In this document: positions 16,942 to 26,104 of the stretch, piece after piece
Layout of the letters: every line of letters begins with the position of its first letter
How positions within the stretch are numbered: position 1 is the first letter of the stretch
Notes under the pieces: model-generated
Told to the model about the DNA's origin: nothing
Seen by the model: the letters and a program-made list of their open reading frames with translations, nothing else
Databases searched by the model: none
Program-made: the position numbers and the translations under genes
Assembly (NCBI GenBank): GCA_900546255.1
Contig: URCB01000009.1
Coordinates: 1 to 56,064, forward strand
DNA from: an uncultured Eubacteriales bacterium
GTDB taxonomy: Bacteria > Bacillota > Clostridia > Oscillospirales > Oscillospiraceae
Reading direction: 5' to 3'
DNA: 56,064 bases

Positions 16942-19900
16942 GTGGCAAGAAAGCGCAAGACAATGGACGGCAACACTGCAGCGGCCCATGTGGCGTATGC
17001 TTTTACAGAAGTCGCGGCAATTTATCCCATTACCCCATCCTCTGTGATGGCAGAATTGTCGGACAAGTGGTCTGCGGAAGGACGGAAAAATATGTTTGGC
17101 CAGCCGGTCAAAGTGTCGGTCATGCAGTCGGAGGGCGGCGCTGCCGGCGCTGTGCACGGTTCTCTAACCGCTGGTGCTTTGACCACCACGTTTACCGCTT
17201 CTCAGGGCCTTTTGCTGATGATCCCGAACATGTATAAGATTGCGGGCAGCCTGCTGCCCGGGGTGATGCATGTGTCTGCTCGGGCCTTGGCAACCCATGC
17301 CTTGTCCATTTTTGGCGACCACAGCGATGTGATGTCTTGCCGTTCTACGGGGTATGCCATGCTGTGCAGCGCCAATCCCCAAGAGGTGATGGATCTGGGT
17401 GCGGTGGCCCATCTGACTGCCATTGCGGGCCGGGTTCCTTTCCTGCACTTCTTTGACGGGTTCCGCACGTCCCACGAGATTCGCAAGGTGGAAGTTTGGG
17501 ACTATGATGAACTCAAGTCCATGGTGGATATGGACGCGCTGAATGCCTTCCGGGCCCGGGCTCTGAACCCGGATCACCCGGTGCTGCGTGGTTCGGCCCA
17601 GAATCCGGACATTTTCTTCCAGGTCAACGAGTCTCGGAACCAGTACTATGATGCGCTGCCCGATGTGGTAGAGAAGTACATGGATAAGGTCAACGAGAAA
17701 ATCGGGACCAACTATAAACTCTTCAACTACTACGGCGCACCGGATGCAGAGACGGTTATGGTTGCCATGGGTTCCGTTTGTGATGCAGCGGAAGAAGTGG
17801 TGGACTACATGAACGCCAAGGGAGAGAAGGTTGGCCTGGTCAAGGTCCACCTCTATCGTCCCTTCGCCAGCGACCGCTTTGTGGCAGCCCTTCCGGCAAC
17901 GGTGAAGAATGTCGTTGTGATGGATCGCTGTAAGGATCCCTCCGCCATTGGAGAACCCCTGTATTTGGATGTTGTGGCATCTTTGGCCGGCAGCGCTCTG
18001 GCTGGGGTGAAAGTGGTGGGCGGCCGGTATGGTCTGGGCTCCAAGGACACCACCCCCGGCGGCATCCTTGCGGCCTTCCGCAATGGGCAGAACGAGGCTC
18101 CCGTGCGTAGCTTTACCATCAACATTGAGGACGATGTGACCCACCGTTCCCTTCCCATTGTGGAGGAGCCCGATGTGGCGGACGAAGGGACCATTGCCTG
18201 TAAGTTCTGGGGCCTTGGCGGCGACGGCACCGTGGGCGCCAACAAGAACTCCATCAAGATCATCGGGGATAACACCGATATGCAGGTGCAGGCATACTTC
18301 CAGTATGACTCGAAGAAGTCCGGCGGTGTGACCATCAGCCATCTGCGGTTTGGCAAAAACCAAATCAAGGCCTCTTACTATGTGACCAAAGCGGACTTTG
18401 TGGCATGTCATTCCGCTTCCTATATGGAAAAGTTTGACATTGTTCAGGATATTAAGCCGGGCGGCACCTTCCTGCTCAACTGTTCCTGGAATATGCAGGA
18501 GTTGGAGGAGCATCTTCCCGCTGCTGCCAAGCGGTACCTGGCACAGAACAATATCCATATGTATACCTGTGACGCTACCCACAAGGCCATTGAACTGGGC
18601 ATGGGCAACCGCTCCAACACCATCCTGCAGGCTGCCTTCTTCAAGCTGGCCAAGGTGATTCCCGTGGAGGAAGCCGTACAGCACATGAAGGACGCTATCG
18701 TCAAGAGTTACGGCCACAAGGGTATGGACGTGATCATGCGCAACTACAATGCGGTAGACGCTGGCATTGAAGGTGTGCAGGAAGTGATGATCCCCCTGGG
18801 TTGGGCCGATGCGAAGGACGAAGTGGTGGAGCCTGAGATCCATACTGATCGGAAGGAACTGGCCCAGTATGTGAAAGACGTGATGATCCCTGCCAATGCT
18901 ATGCGGGGTGACGTGATTCCTGTCTCTAAGCTGATGGCCGGTGCCGACGGTACGCTGCCTCAGGGCACTGCTGCGTTTGAGAAACGGGGCATTGCGGTTT
19001 CTGTTCCCGAGTGGGATCCTGATTGCTGCATCCAGTGCAACATCTGCTCCTATATCTGCCCCCACTCCTGCATCCGGCCCATTGTAATGGATGCGGACGA
19101 AGTGGTGGCGGCCCCCAAGAACATCAAAATGCACGACATGCGTGGTAAGGGCTGTGAAATCTATGCCTATACCATGACGGTTTCTGTGCTGGACTGCACT
19201 GGCTGCGGCTCCTGCGTGGAGGCATGCCCTGCAAAGACCAAGGCACTGACCATGAAGCCTCTGGATTCTCAGATGGACGAGCAGGTCATTTACAACTACG
19301 GCCAGGAAAAGGTTTCCCAGAAACAGCTCCCCTTCGCCAAGGAAACGGTGAAGGGCAGCCAGTTCGAGCAGCCTCTCTTTGAATTCTCCGGCGCTTGCGC
19401 TGGTTGCGGTGAGACCCCCTACGTTAAGCTGGTAACCCAGCTGTTCGGGGACCGGATGTACATTGCCAATGCCACCGGATGCACCTCGATCTGGGGCGGC
19501 AGCGCACCTTCCACCCCCTATACGGTAAACAAAGAGGGGAGAGGGCCCGCGTGGGAAAACTCCCTGTTTGAGGATGGTGCAGAGTTTGGCTATGGTATGA
19601 ACCTGGCCGTCCACACCCGTCAAGAGGCGGCAGCAGACCTGGCCCGCTCCATTGCGCAAGATGAGGCAACCCCCGCAGCGGTGACCCTCTGTGCCCAGAA
19701 GTGGCTGAACCACCGCAGAGAGGTGGAGGGCTCCCGTACCACTGGTACGGCGCTGGCAGAGGCCCTGGCCAAGGCCCTCTCTGAGGGTAAGGGGAACCAG
19801 GAGCAGCTCCAGGCCCTCTATGATATGCGGGACATGTTTGGTCAGAAGTCCATCTGGGCCTTCGGTGGCGACGGATGGGCCTATGACATCGGTTACGGCG

Positions 19901-20511
19901 GCGTGGACCATGTGCTGGCTTCCGGCGAGAACGTGAACATCTTGGTGCTGGATACCGAGGTCTATTCCAACACCGGTGGCCAGGCATCCAAGGCCACCAA
20001 CACCGGCGCTGTGGCGCAGTTTGCTGCCGCTGGTAAGTCTGTGGCAAAGAAGGACCTGGCGGCCATTGCTATGCAGTATGGCAACGTCTATGTGGCCCAG
20101 GTGGCCATGGGCGCTGACTACAGCCAGACCCTTCGGGCGCTGCTGGAGGCGGAGTCCTATCCTGGTACCTCCATTGTCATTGCCTATGCTCCCTGCATCA
20201 GCCACGGGATCAAGATCGGCATGAACAACACCATGCTGGAGATGAGCGCTGCGGTGCAGGCCGGCTATTGGCACCTGTTCCGTTACGATCCCCGCCGTCT
20301 GGAGAAGGGGAAGAATCCCTTCCAGCTGGACTCCCCGGCCCCCATTATGGACTACCAGGAGTTCATTACGGGCGAGGTTCGTTACTCCTCCCTGCAGCTC
20401 ACCTTCCCCGACCGGGCCAAGGATCTCTTCGCCAAGGCGGAGAAGGAGGCGCATGAGAAGTATCAGCGTCTGCTGGAACTGAGCAAGCCTTGGGACCACA
20501 AGGAAGCGTAA
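16942..20511 (+). CDS. nifJ: Pyruvate:ferredoxin (flavodoxin) oxidoreductase
   Basis: A 1189-residue single-chain PFOR, the normal length for the family. It oxidatively decarboxylates pyruvate to acetyl-CoA, CO2 and reduced ferredoxin. N-terminal domain: YPITPSSVMAE. Two ferredoxin-type 4Fe-4S sites lie near residues 695-780 (CIQCNICSYICPHSC and CTGCGSCVEACPAK); the proximal cluster begins with CAGCGETPY. The C-terminal thiamine-diphosphate domain includes GGDGWAYDIGYGG and NTGGQAS. The start is GTG at 16942 with AAGGAGGA 6 bases upstream; this gives the family's usual N terminus. It is monocistronic, between a 670-base control region and a strong terminator. A central enzyme of anaerobic energy metabolism. 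Confidence 0.97.
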   Translation: MARKRKTMDGNTAAAHVAYAFTEVAAIYPITPSSVMAELSDKWSAEGRKNMFGQPVKVSVMQSEGGAAGAVHGSLTAGALTTTFTASQGLLLMIPNMYKIAGSLLPGVMHVSARALATHALSIFGDHSDVMSCRSTGYAMLCSANPQEVMDLGAVAHLTAIAGRVPFLHFFDGFRTSHEIRKVEVWDYDELKSMVDMDALNAFRARALNPDHPVLRGSAQNPDIFFQVNESRNQYYDALPDVVEKYMDKVNEKIGTNYKLFNYYGAPDAETVMVAMGSVCDAAEEVVDYMNAKGEKVGLVKVHLYRPFASDRFVAALPATVKNVVVMDRCKDPSAIGEPLYLDVVASLAGSALAGVKVVGGRYGLGSKDTTPGGILAAFRNGQNEAPVRSFTINIEDDVTHRSLPIVEEPDVADEGTIACKFWGLGGDGTVGANKNSIKIIGDNTDMQVQAYFQYDSKKSGGVTISHLRFGKNQIKASYYVTKADFVACHSASYMEKFDIVQDIKPGGTFLLNCSWNMQELEEHLPAAAKRYLAQNNIHMYTCDATHKAIELGMGNRSNTILQAAFFKLAKVIPVEEAVQHMKDAIVKSYGHKGMDVIMRNYNAVDAGIEGVQEVMIPLGWADAKDEVVEPEIHTDRKELAQYVKDVMIPANAMRGDVIPVSKLMAGADGTLPQGTAAFEKRGIAVSVPEWDPDCCIQCNICSYICPHSCIRPIVMDADEVVAAPKNIKMHDMRGKGCEIYAYTMTVSVLDCTGCGSCVEACPAKTKALTMKPLDSQMDEQVIYNYGQEKVSQKQLPFAKETVKGSQFEQPLFEFSGACAGCGETPYVKLVTQLFGDRMYIANATGCTSIWGGSAPSTPYTVNKEGRGPAWENSLFEDGAEFGYGMNLAVHTRQEAAADLARSIAQDEATPAAVTLCAQKWLNHRREVEGSRTTGTALAEALAKALSEGKGNQEQLQALYDMRDMFGQKSIWAFGGDGWAYDIGYGGVDHVLASGENVNILVLDTEVYSNTGGQASKATNTGAVAQFAAAGKSVAKKDLAAIAMQYGNVYVAQVAMGADYSQTLRALLEAESYPGTSIVIAYAPCISHGIKIGMNNTMLEMSAAVQAGYWHLFRYDPRRLEKGKNPFQLDSPAPIMDYQEFITGEVRYSSLQLTFPDRAKDLFAKAEKEAHEKYQRLLELSKPWDHKEA

Positions 20512-20541
20512 CGCATAGCATAAAACACTTGTTTCAAGATA

Positions 20542-20579
20542 GGAAACCGGCAGCGCTCTGGGAGCGCTGCCGGTTTTCC
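20542..20579 (+). terminator. PFOR terminator
   Basis: A GC-rich stem (GGAAACCGGCAGCGCTC with complementary GAGCGCTGCCGGTTTTCC) 30 bases after the PFOR stop, with TTTT at its distal side. Confidence 0.85.
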
Positions 20580-20611
20580 GTTGGAGAAAAGAGGAGGGTC
20601 AACCAAGGGGT

Positions 20612-20640
20612 TTGACAACCTAGGGAAACCATGGCACAAT
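20612..20640 (+). promoter_or_regulatory. Promoter of the MgtC-family gene
   Basis: TTGACA (20612-20617), 17 bases, CACAAT (20635-20640). Perfect -35, fair -10, 70 bases upstream of the start. Confidence 0.6.
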
Positions 20641-20710
20641 AAGGGAAACTGCAAGGATGGAAATCCATAGAATATCCGTCGCATGGTTGCGCAGAAAAGG
20701 AGATGAGGAG

Positions 20711-21400
20711 ATGGTCCAGCTGGATTTGGTGGGAAGCCTCCGGGATCTGAATGTGCTGTCCGTTGGGGTTCGCCTCTTATTGGCGATGGTTTTTGGAGGA
20801 ACCATTGGATTTGAGCGAGGGGTTCGCCAGCGGGCAGCTGGCTTGCGGACCCATATGCTGCTGTGTGTAGGAGCGGCATCCACCATGCTGGTCAGTCAAT
20901 TTATATATGCCAGCTACGGGGTGGGGGACCCTGCCCGGCTCAGCGCGCAGGTGATCAGTGGCATCGGCTTTTTGGGGGCAGGAACCATTATTGTGACCCG
21001 ACGCAACCAGGTCAAGGGGTTAACTACGGCGGCAACCCTGTGGGCCACCGCCTGCATGGGATTGGCCGTTGGTGTGGGGTTCTATGAGTGCGCATTGATC
21101 ATGTATGTCATCCTAATTTTCATTTTGCTTCTGGTCAATGTTGTGGACACAAAATTTCTCAAAGTGCCTACCAGCACTGCCTTGTACCTGGAAGTGGAAC
21201 GAGAGGTTGGCCTGGGCAACGCCATCCACTTTATCCATGAGATTGGCTGGACGGTGCGAGAAATCAAGGAATTCCCTTCCGGGCGCCCCGATGTGTTGGC
21301 TGTGCGAATGGACTTGGAGTCCGACCAAGCCATGCGGGGGGATCTTTCCAGCATGGTCCTTCTGAAAGAGCAAGAAGGGGTTATCCGCTTAGAAATGTAA
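20711..21400 (+). CDS. MgtC/SapB family membrane protein
   Basis: A 229-residue protein. Its first 140 residues are the MgtC/SapB hydrophobic domain: RLLLAMVFGGTIGFERG, the conserved RxAGLRTHMLLCVGAAS, VISGIGFLGAGTI, and KGLTTAATLWATACMGLAVG. The C-terminal 80 residues form a soluble domain (ALYLEVEREVGLGNAIHFIHEIGWTV, in parts) of the ACT-like type common in this family. MgtC relatives affect Mg2+ homeostasis or ATP synthase; the exact role here is unknown. The start at 20711 has AAAAGGAG 8 bases upstream; an upstream ATG at 20657 has none. Confidence 0.87.
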   Translation: MVQLDLVGSLRDLNVLSVGVRLLLAMVFGGTIGFERGVRQRAAGLRTHMLLCVGAASTMLVSQFIYASYGVGDPARLSAQVISGIGFLGAGTIIVTRRNQVKGLTTAATLWATACMGLAVGVGFYECALIMYVILIFILLLVNVVDTKFLKVPTSTALYLEVEREVGLGNAIHFIHEIGWTVREIKEFPSGRPDVLAVRMDLESDQAMRGDLSSMVLLKEQEGVIRLEM

Positions 21401-21411
21401 TCGTTACTGAG

Positions 21412-21451
21412 AAAAAAGCCAGCGTTCCCGTCTCCGGGAAGCTGGCTTTTT
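21412..21451. terminator. Bidirectional terminator
   Basis: A run of A, stem AAAAAGCCAGC paired with GCTGGCTTTTT plus an inner TTCCCG/CGGGAA stem. It sits between convergent genes and has T runs on both strands. Confidence 0.85.
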
Positions 21452-21469
21452 GGTATGCATAGAAGCATT

Positions 21470-22141
21470 TTAGCGATACACGTTTTTCTCCTGGTCCAAA
21501 ATTTCTCGCCGGTGGCAGGAAGAATACACGGGGACAAAGGAAGGGTAGGCCGTCTGAAACCCTTGGAGAAGGACACTGGGGCTCAACCCAGGGTTTTGGG
21601 CTTGCAGAAGCAGCGTAAGGGAGAGGGTATTCCCCTGGGCCTGGACGGTTTCCACCCCTTCGATGAGAGGGATGAGATCCACCTCGGTAAAGCCACGTTC
21701 GGATTTTTTGCTCCGCTTTTGGACGATAAAATGATCCCTGCTGACAAGTTCCTGAAAGGCCTCTCCTGCCGCCTGGGCCAGGTTCCCGTCAAACTCCAGG
21801 GAAATGTCATACCGGACGAAGGAGAGGGCACGGAAAGGAAGCCCGCCTTCATAGCAATCGTGGATCACAATACCGGCGGGGAGGACCTGATTCATCTTCT
21901 GGGGGAGTTCCTCCATGGTGCACCCATCTTCCAGGCCAAACTCCATCAGTTCACACTGGCTGGAAAAGCCCAGCGGAAGGGGGAGGGGAATGGAGACATA
22001 GGGATGGGGGTGGAACCCTGCTGTGTGGCGGATGGTGATTCCCGCCCGGAGAAAGGCCCGCTCCATGGTGTGCATGAGATCCAAGTGGGAGATGTACTTG
22101 GCAGTGCCAGATTTGGAGAAAAGGATTCTTTGATCAGGCAT
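21470..22141 (-). CDS. TIGR03936/DUF2344 radical SAM-associated protein
   Basis: A 223-residue protein with the typical beginning RILFSKSGTAKYISHLDLMHTMERAFLRAG (in parts) and GFHPHPYVSIPLPLPLGFSSQCELMEFGL of the TIGR03936 family. It nearly always follows a TIGR03960 radical SAM gene, as here, where the two overlap by 8 bases. The ATG at 22141 fixes the family's usual N terminus; the longer upstream frame lies within the radical SAM gene. It is thought to support an RNA- or ribosome-linked modification, but the reaction is not known. In many Firmicutes the pair precedes rng, rplU and rpmA; here those genes are absent. Confidence 0.86.
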   Translation of the reverse strand: MPDQRILFSKSGTAKYISHLDLMHTMERAFLRAGITIRHTAGFHPHPYVSIPLPLPLGFSSQCELMEFGLEDGCTMEELPQKMNQVLPAGIVIHDCYEGGLPFRALSFVRYDISLEFDGNLAQAAGEAFQELVSRDHFIVQKRSKKSERGFTEVDLIPLIEGVETVQAQGNTLSLTLLLQAQNPGLSPSVLLQGFQTAYPSFVPVYSSCHRREILDQEKNVYR

Positions 22142-23972
22142 GGCAAATCCCTCCTTCGCACAGACGGTTGGCGCCGCAGCCGGAACATTTCTCCCGGCAG
22201 TCAGGGGTGATTTTTCCGGCGTAAGCCTGTTCCCGCTCCCGCCAGAGGAACTTCTCCGTAACCCCGTCGGAGATGACGGTCCAGGGGAAGACTTCCTCCC
22301 GGTCCCGCAGGCGGTTGGCATAGAAGGTGGGGTCCACCCCGCAGGCGGCAAATGCGTCCATCCAGGTCTGGAGGGAGAAATACTCGCTCCAAGAGTCAAA
22401 CTTGGCCCCGTGGCGCCAGGCCTCCTCGATGACATCGGCGATCCGACGGTCCCCCCGGGAGAGGACGGCTTCCAGAAAACTGGTCTCCGGATCATGCCAG
22501 TTGTAGGTGATGGATTTGTTGCGCAGGTTCTCCCGGAGCAGGGTCACCTTTCGCAAATACTCCTCCTGGGTATTCTGCCCCTCCCATTGGAAGGGAGTGT
22601 GGGATTTGGGCACGAAGCAGGAGGTGGAGACCGTGATCCGCACGCCGCGGGAACGGTTGGGGGTGTTGTTCCGCCAGACGTGGTACACTTTGTTGGCCAG
22701 GTCGGCGATGCCCAGCACATCCTCGTCGGTCTCTGTGGGCAGGCCCAGCATGAAGTAGAGCTTCACGCTGCTCCATCCCCCGGCAAAGGCGGTGCGGCAG
22801 GAGTTGAGCAAATCTTCCTCCGTGACGTTCTTGTTGATGGCATCACGCAGGCGCTGGGAACCGGCCTCTGGGGCAAAGGTCAAGCCACTCTTCCGCCCCC
22901 CTCGCTGGAGCTTTTCCATGAGCTGCATGGAGAAGTTGTCCGCCCGGAGGGAGGGGAGGGCCAGGTTTACCTTGTGCGGCTCACACCACTCCAAGAGTCC
23001 GTCACAGAGGGGGAGAAGATCCGGATAATCGCTGGAGGAGAGGCTCATAAGGGTCATATCCTGGTAGCCGGAGTCCTGGCAAGCTTCGATGCCCTGCCGG
23101 GTAAGCAGTTCCTGGCTGCGCCCCCGTACAGGGCGGTAGACGAACCCCGCCTGGCAGAAGCGGCAGCCGCGGATACAGCCCCGGAAGAGTTCCAACATCA
23201 CCCGGTCCTGGGTGATTTCCGTGGAGGGAACGATGGTTTTTACCGGGTAGTAGGCGCGATCCATGTCGGTCACAATCCGCTTGGTCACCTGAGCTGGAGC
23301 CCCCTCCTGGGGGGTGACGGCGGCCACCCGACCGTCTGGAGTGTAGGAGACCGCATACAGGGAGGGCACATAAAGCCCAGGAATCTGGGCGGCCTGCTGG
23401 AGGAACTGCGCCTTGGTCCACCCCTCCTGCTTGGCCTTGCGGTAGAGCTGGATCATCTCCACGGTGACGTCCTCCCCCTCGCCGAGGGAGACGATATCCA
23501 CGAAGGGAGCCAGGGGCTCTGGGTTATACATGCTGGTGCCGCCGGCGATCACCAACGGGGTCAGGCCGGGGCGGTCCTTGCTGCGCAGGGGAACCCCAGC
23601 CAGGTCCAACATATTGAGTACATTGGTGTAGGCCATCTCATAGCCCAGGGAAAAGCCGATGATGTCAAACTGCGAGACGGGGTCACCGCTTTCCAATGCA
23701 TAGAGGGGAAGGCCTTCCCGGCGCATCTCGGCCTCCATATCGCCCCAAGGGGCAAAGACACGCTCACACCAGACCCCGTCCATCTCGTTCATCACCCCGT
23801 AGAGGATGCGCATGCCCAAGTTAGACATGCCGATCTCATAGGTGTCTGGAAAGCAGAAGGCGAACCGACAATCCACGGCGCTTTTGTCTTTTTGGACGGC
23901 GTTGTATTCCCCGCCCACATAACGGCCCGGCTTTTGCACCCGCGCCAAAATTTTCTCTAATGTATGATCCAT
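22134..23972 (-). CDS. TIGR03960 family B12-binding-domain radical SAM protein
   Basis: A 612-residue radical SAM enzyme. The N-terminal 230 residues form the B12-binding-like domain (FCFPDTYEIGMSNLGMRILYG, in parts; IGFSLGYEMAYTNVLNMLDLAGVPL; PLVIAGGTSMYNPEPLAPFVD). The radical SAM cluster motif is RGCIRGCRFCQAG (CxxxCxxC), followed by SLSSSDYPDL. The C-terminal part contains further cysteine-rich sequence (CREKCSGCGANRLCEGG). The ATG at 23972 has CCGGAGG 4 bases upstream; an upstream ATG at 24002 is before the ribosome site. It is translationally coupled to the TIGR03936 gene. Confidence 0.9.
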   Translation of the reverse strand: MDHTLEKILARVQKPGRYVGGEYNAVQKDKSAVDCRFAFCFPDTYEIGMSNLGMRILYGVMNEMDGVWCERVFAPWGDMEAEMRREGLPLYALESGDPVSQFDIIGFSLGYEMAYTNVLNMLDLAGVPLRSKDRPGLTPLVIAGGTSMYNPEPLAPFVDIVSLGEGEDVTVEMIQLYRKAKQEGWTKAQFLQQAAQIPGLYVPSLYAVSYTPDGRVAAVTPQEGAPAQVTKRIVTDMDRAYYPVKTIVPSTEITQDRVMLELFRGCIRGCRFCQAGFVYRPVRGRSQELLTRQGIEACQDSGYQDMTLMSLSSSDYPDLLPLCDGLLEWCEPHKVNLALPSLRADNFSMQLMEKLQRGGRKSGLTFAPEAGSQRLRDAINKNVTEEDLLNSCRTAFAGGWSSVKLYFMLGLPTETDEDVLGIADLANKVYHVWRNNTPNRSRGVRITVSTSCFVPKSHTPFQWEGQNTQEEYLRKVTLLRENLRNKSITYNWHDPETSFLEAVLSRGDRRIADVIEEAWRHGAKFDSWSEYFSLQTWMDAFAACGVDPTFYANRLRDREEVFPWTVISDGVTEKFLWREREQAYAGKITPDCREKCSGCGANRLCEGGICHA

Positions 23973-23997
23973 AGGACCTCCGGTGTCAGGGGACAAG

Positions 23998-24039
23998 CCC
24001 ACAAATTTTGTAACATCTCATTATACCATATTTTGTGGG
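23998..24039 (-). promoter_or_regulatory. Promoter within an inverted repeat, radical SAM operon
   Basis: TGGTATAAT (24028-24020, minus strand) is a consensus extended -10. It is flanked by an 8-bp inverted repeat, CCCACAAA (23998-24005) and TTTGTGGG (24032-24039). The repeat could be the terminator of the MFS gene, whose stop lies inside, or an operator. Confidence 0.55.
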
Positions 24040-25205
24040 GGTTTGCCCAATATTTTTCCGGCAATTCCAAGGAGAAGCATGCCGGCGAGGGTCATGAGAC
24101 AAGGAAGCGGGATGACATCGGCCATAGGACCAAAGACCGCCATGCCCAAGGGAAGGGCACCAGCATAGCAGGCGCTGAGAAGGCCGAAGGCCTTTCCCAG
24201 ACCATCTGGTGGGGCGATTTCTTGGAGCAGTGTGGTGATGGTGGTTTGCACAGCGGTGAGCGCTACACCGAAAGCCGCCATCAAGCAGAGATACAGGGGA
24301 AAGCGCTCCACCCAACCCATCACAGCCGACAGCCCTCCAAAGAGCGCCAGAAACCCAGCCAGGATGCGCCAGGAGCCTATGCGCCCCGAAAAGTGGCCCA
24401 TGACTAGGCCGCCCAGGCACATGCCGGCAAACCCCGCCAGCTCCACGGCCGTGAGGATGCCGTAATGCTCCCCATAGACTCGAGCTGCCAACAGTTGGGC
24501 CAAGTATCCAGATGGAACGGTGAGGGCAATGAAACAGCCATAGACGGCCAGTACCGGGCGGATTCCCTGGTGGCTAAGGGTCTCTCTTATCGTGGTGGAT
24601 GCGTTCCGTGGTTTGCTGTCCCTCTCGGCGGGGAGCGAGACCCAGGCGAACAGCCCCATCCCCAAAAGAGCGGTGAGGATATCCGCCATGAGGGCAGCCC
24701 CTAGGGGAAACCACGTCATCAACAGGCCTGCAACCGCGGGAGCGAGAAACTGCGCCACCCCCTGCAAGCTGGCAAAATAGCCGTTGTATTGCATTCGGTC
24801 AGCGGGCGGCACCAACTGAGGGATCAGGGCGTTGACGGCAGGCGTCTGGATCCCTGCGCCCAGCGAGCGCAGGACCAAGAGCAGGAGCAGCAGGCCGCGG
24901 GGCGGAGGCCCAACTGAGACCAACGGGAGGGTAACCAGGGTGATCCCGGCGATGGCGCCATCGGCCCCTAGAATCAAAGGCTTTTTGGCGTAACGGTCCG
25001 CCCATACCCCGCCGGGGAAGGAGAGGAGGCACTGGGGAAGGGTGTTGCACACCATGGCTGCCGCCACCCAAGCGCCGGAGGTGGTATCCAAGGTGAGGTA
25101 CCAGACAATGGCCATTTGGGAGAGGGTGGAGCCAAACAGCGTAATGGATTGGCTTAGAAAGACCAGGAACGCCCGACGCTGCCAAGATGGAGATGGCCGT
25201 TTCAT
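24021..25205 (-). CDS. MFS transporter (drug-efflux type)
   Basis: A 394-residue protein with about 12 membrane helices. It resembles the MFS_3/macrolide-efflux (Mef-like) group: FLVFLSQSITLFGSTLSQMAIVWYLT at the start (in parts), then GGVWADRYAKKPLIL corresponding to the conserved loop-2 motif GxxxDRxxRK. Its ATG overlaps the stop of the upstream AraC-GNAT gene (ATGA), so the two are one unit. Predicted proton-coupled exporter of a small hydrophobic compound; the substrate cannot be read. Confidence 0.84.
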   Translation of the reverse strand: MKRPSPSWQRRAFLVFLSQSITLFGSTLSQMAIVWYLTLDTTSGAWVAAAMVCNTLPQCLLSFPGGVWADRYAKKPLILGADGAIAGITLVTLPLVSVGPPPRGLLLLLLVLRSLGAGIQTPAVNALIPQLVPPADRMQYNGYFASLQGVAQFLAPAVAGLLMTWFPLGAALMADILTALLGMGLFAWVSLPAERDSKPRNASTTIRETLSHQGIRPVLAVYGCFIALTVPSGYLAQLLAARVYGEHYGILTAVELAGFAGMCLGGLVMGHFSGRIGSWRILAGFLALFGGLSAVMGWVERFPLYLCLMAAFGVALTAVQTTITTLLQEIAPPDGLGKAFGLLSACYAGALPLGMAVFGPMADVIPLPCLMTLAGMLLLGIAGKILGKPPQNMV

Positions 25206-26044
25206 GGTGCGACGGTCCGGTTGGCGGGGAGAACCATACGTTGGACAGGGTAACCAAAGGCCGTCTGCAGTTCTCGGGGTTCAAACCCCAGCTGAAGAAG
25301 CTGGGTTCTGTGGCCAGTGTCAGCGGCATCCCCCGCCCGAAAGGTGGTGAGTGCTACGGCTCGCTGCGGAAGCACGGTTTGTCGAAACAGGGCAAGCAAG
25401 CGCTGCAAGCCACCCCGATGGCGAAGGCGGGGATGAACCGCCCAATAGGCCAAGTGGTCCCCCTGAGGGGCAAGGGTTGCGATGCCCAACATCTCTTGCC
25501 CCTCCCAAACCCAGGCTCGCCGGTCTGATATGGCGGCGGAGAGGGCGGCGCGGTACGCCCCTTCGACCCAGCAGGGGTATCCATCAATGGACAAGTGGGC
25601 CAAGGCCATCCAGGTAGGAATGTCTTTTGGGGTGGCGGGACGGAGAGCCCCGTCGCCCTTTGGACCGGAGGTCCAAAGAAATGGTTCTTCCGGGAAAAGC
25701 TGGAGGGGATAAAAGAAGCCCCTGGCCCGGAAACGGGCCGGGGACATATGGTAGAGACGCCGGAAGGCATCGGAGAAAGCCTGTTGACTTTCATACCCTG
25801 CTGAGAAAGCGATCTCCAAGAGCGGCTGTGAGGAGAAGACCAGCTGCCGTGCAGCCTCCGTCAGACGCCGACGGCGTAGGTACTGATGGGGCGGCACGCC
25901 AATCGTCTCGGTGAACAGATGGCGCAGGTGGTAGGGGGAGTAGTGACAGTGCTTTGCCCAGAGGGAGAAGGGGAAGGGCGTACTCAAATGCCGCTCCATC
26001 TGGACGCAGAGGGTGTGGATCTGAGAAATGGCAGGGGAATCCAT
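25202..26044 (-). CDS. AraC-type HTH fused to a GNAT acetyltransferase domain
   Basis: A 280-residue two-domain protein. Residues 1-100 form an AraC/XylS double helix-turn-helix (SLWAKHCHYSPYHLRHLFTETIG and RRRLTEAARQLVFSSQPLLEIAFSAGYESQQAFSDAFRRLYHMSPARFR, read in parts). Residues about 115-280 look like a GNAT domain: LRPATPKDIPTWMALAH at the start, WVWEGQEMLGIATLA, then the acetyl-CoA loop region HPRLRHRGGLQRLL. In typical AraC proteins the HTH is C-terminal, so the order is reversed. AAAGGAGG precedes the ATG at 26044. It is coupled to the MFS exporter and probably regulates it; the acetyltransferase part could modify or sense the same compound. Confidence 0.78.
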   Translation of the reverse strand: MDSPAISQIHTLCVQMERHLSTPFPFSLWAKHCHYSPYHLRHLFTETIGVPPHQYLRRRRLTEAARQLVFSSQPLLEIAFSAGYESQQAFSDAFRRLYHMSPARFRARGFFYPLQLFPEEPFLWTSGPKGDGALRPATPKDIPTWMALAHLSIDGYPCWVEGAYRAALSAAISDRRAWVWEGQEMLGIATLAPQGDHLAYWAVHPRLRHRGGLQRLLALFRQTVLPQRAVALTTFRAGDAADTGHRTQLLQLGFEPRELQTAFGYPVQRMVLPANRTVAP

Positions 26045-26075
26045 GGGAAAGACCTCCTTTCTGCAGACCATATTA

Positions 26076-26104
26076 CACATAGGGAAAAAGGATTTCTACC
26101 TCAA
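26076..26104 (-). promoter_or_regulatory. Possible promoter of the AraC-GNAT/MFS operon
   Basis: On the minus strand TTGAGG (26104-26099), 17 bases, TATGTG (26081-26076). It overlaps the end of the upstream TVP38 gene. Each box has four matches to consensus. Confidence 0.4.

Noticed and set aside
17164..20499. A 1111-codon open frame antisense to pyruvate:ferredoxin oxidoreductase.
   Set aside because: It is a shadow of the strongly coded plus-strand gene in a GC-rich genome; the product is His/Gly-rich with no family resemblance or ribosome site.
22140..23960. A 606-codon plus-strand frame opposite the radical SAM gene.
   Set aside because: Antisense shadow of a gene with a clear cluster motif and family match.
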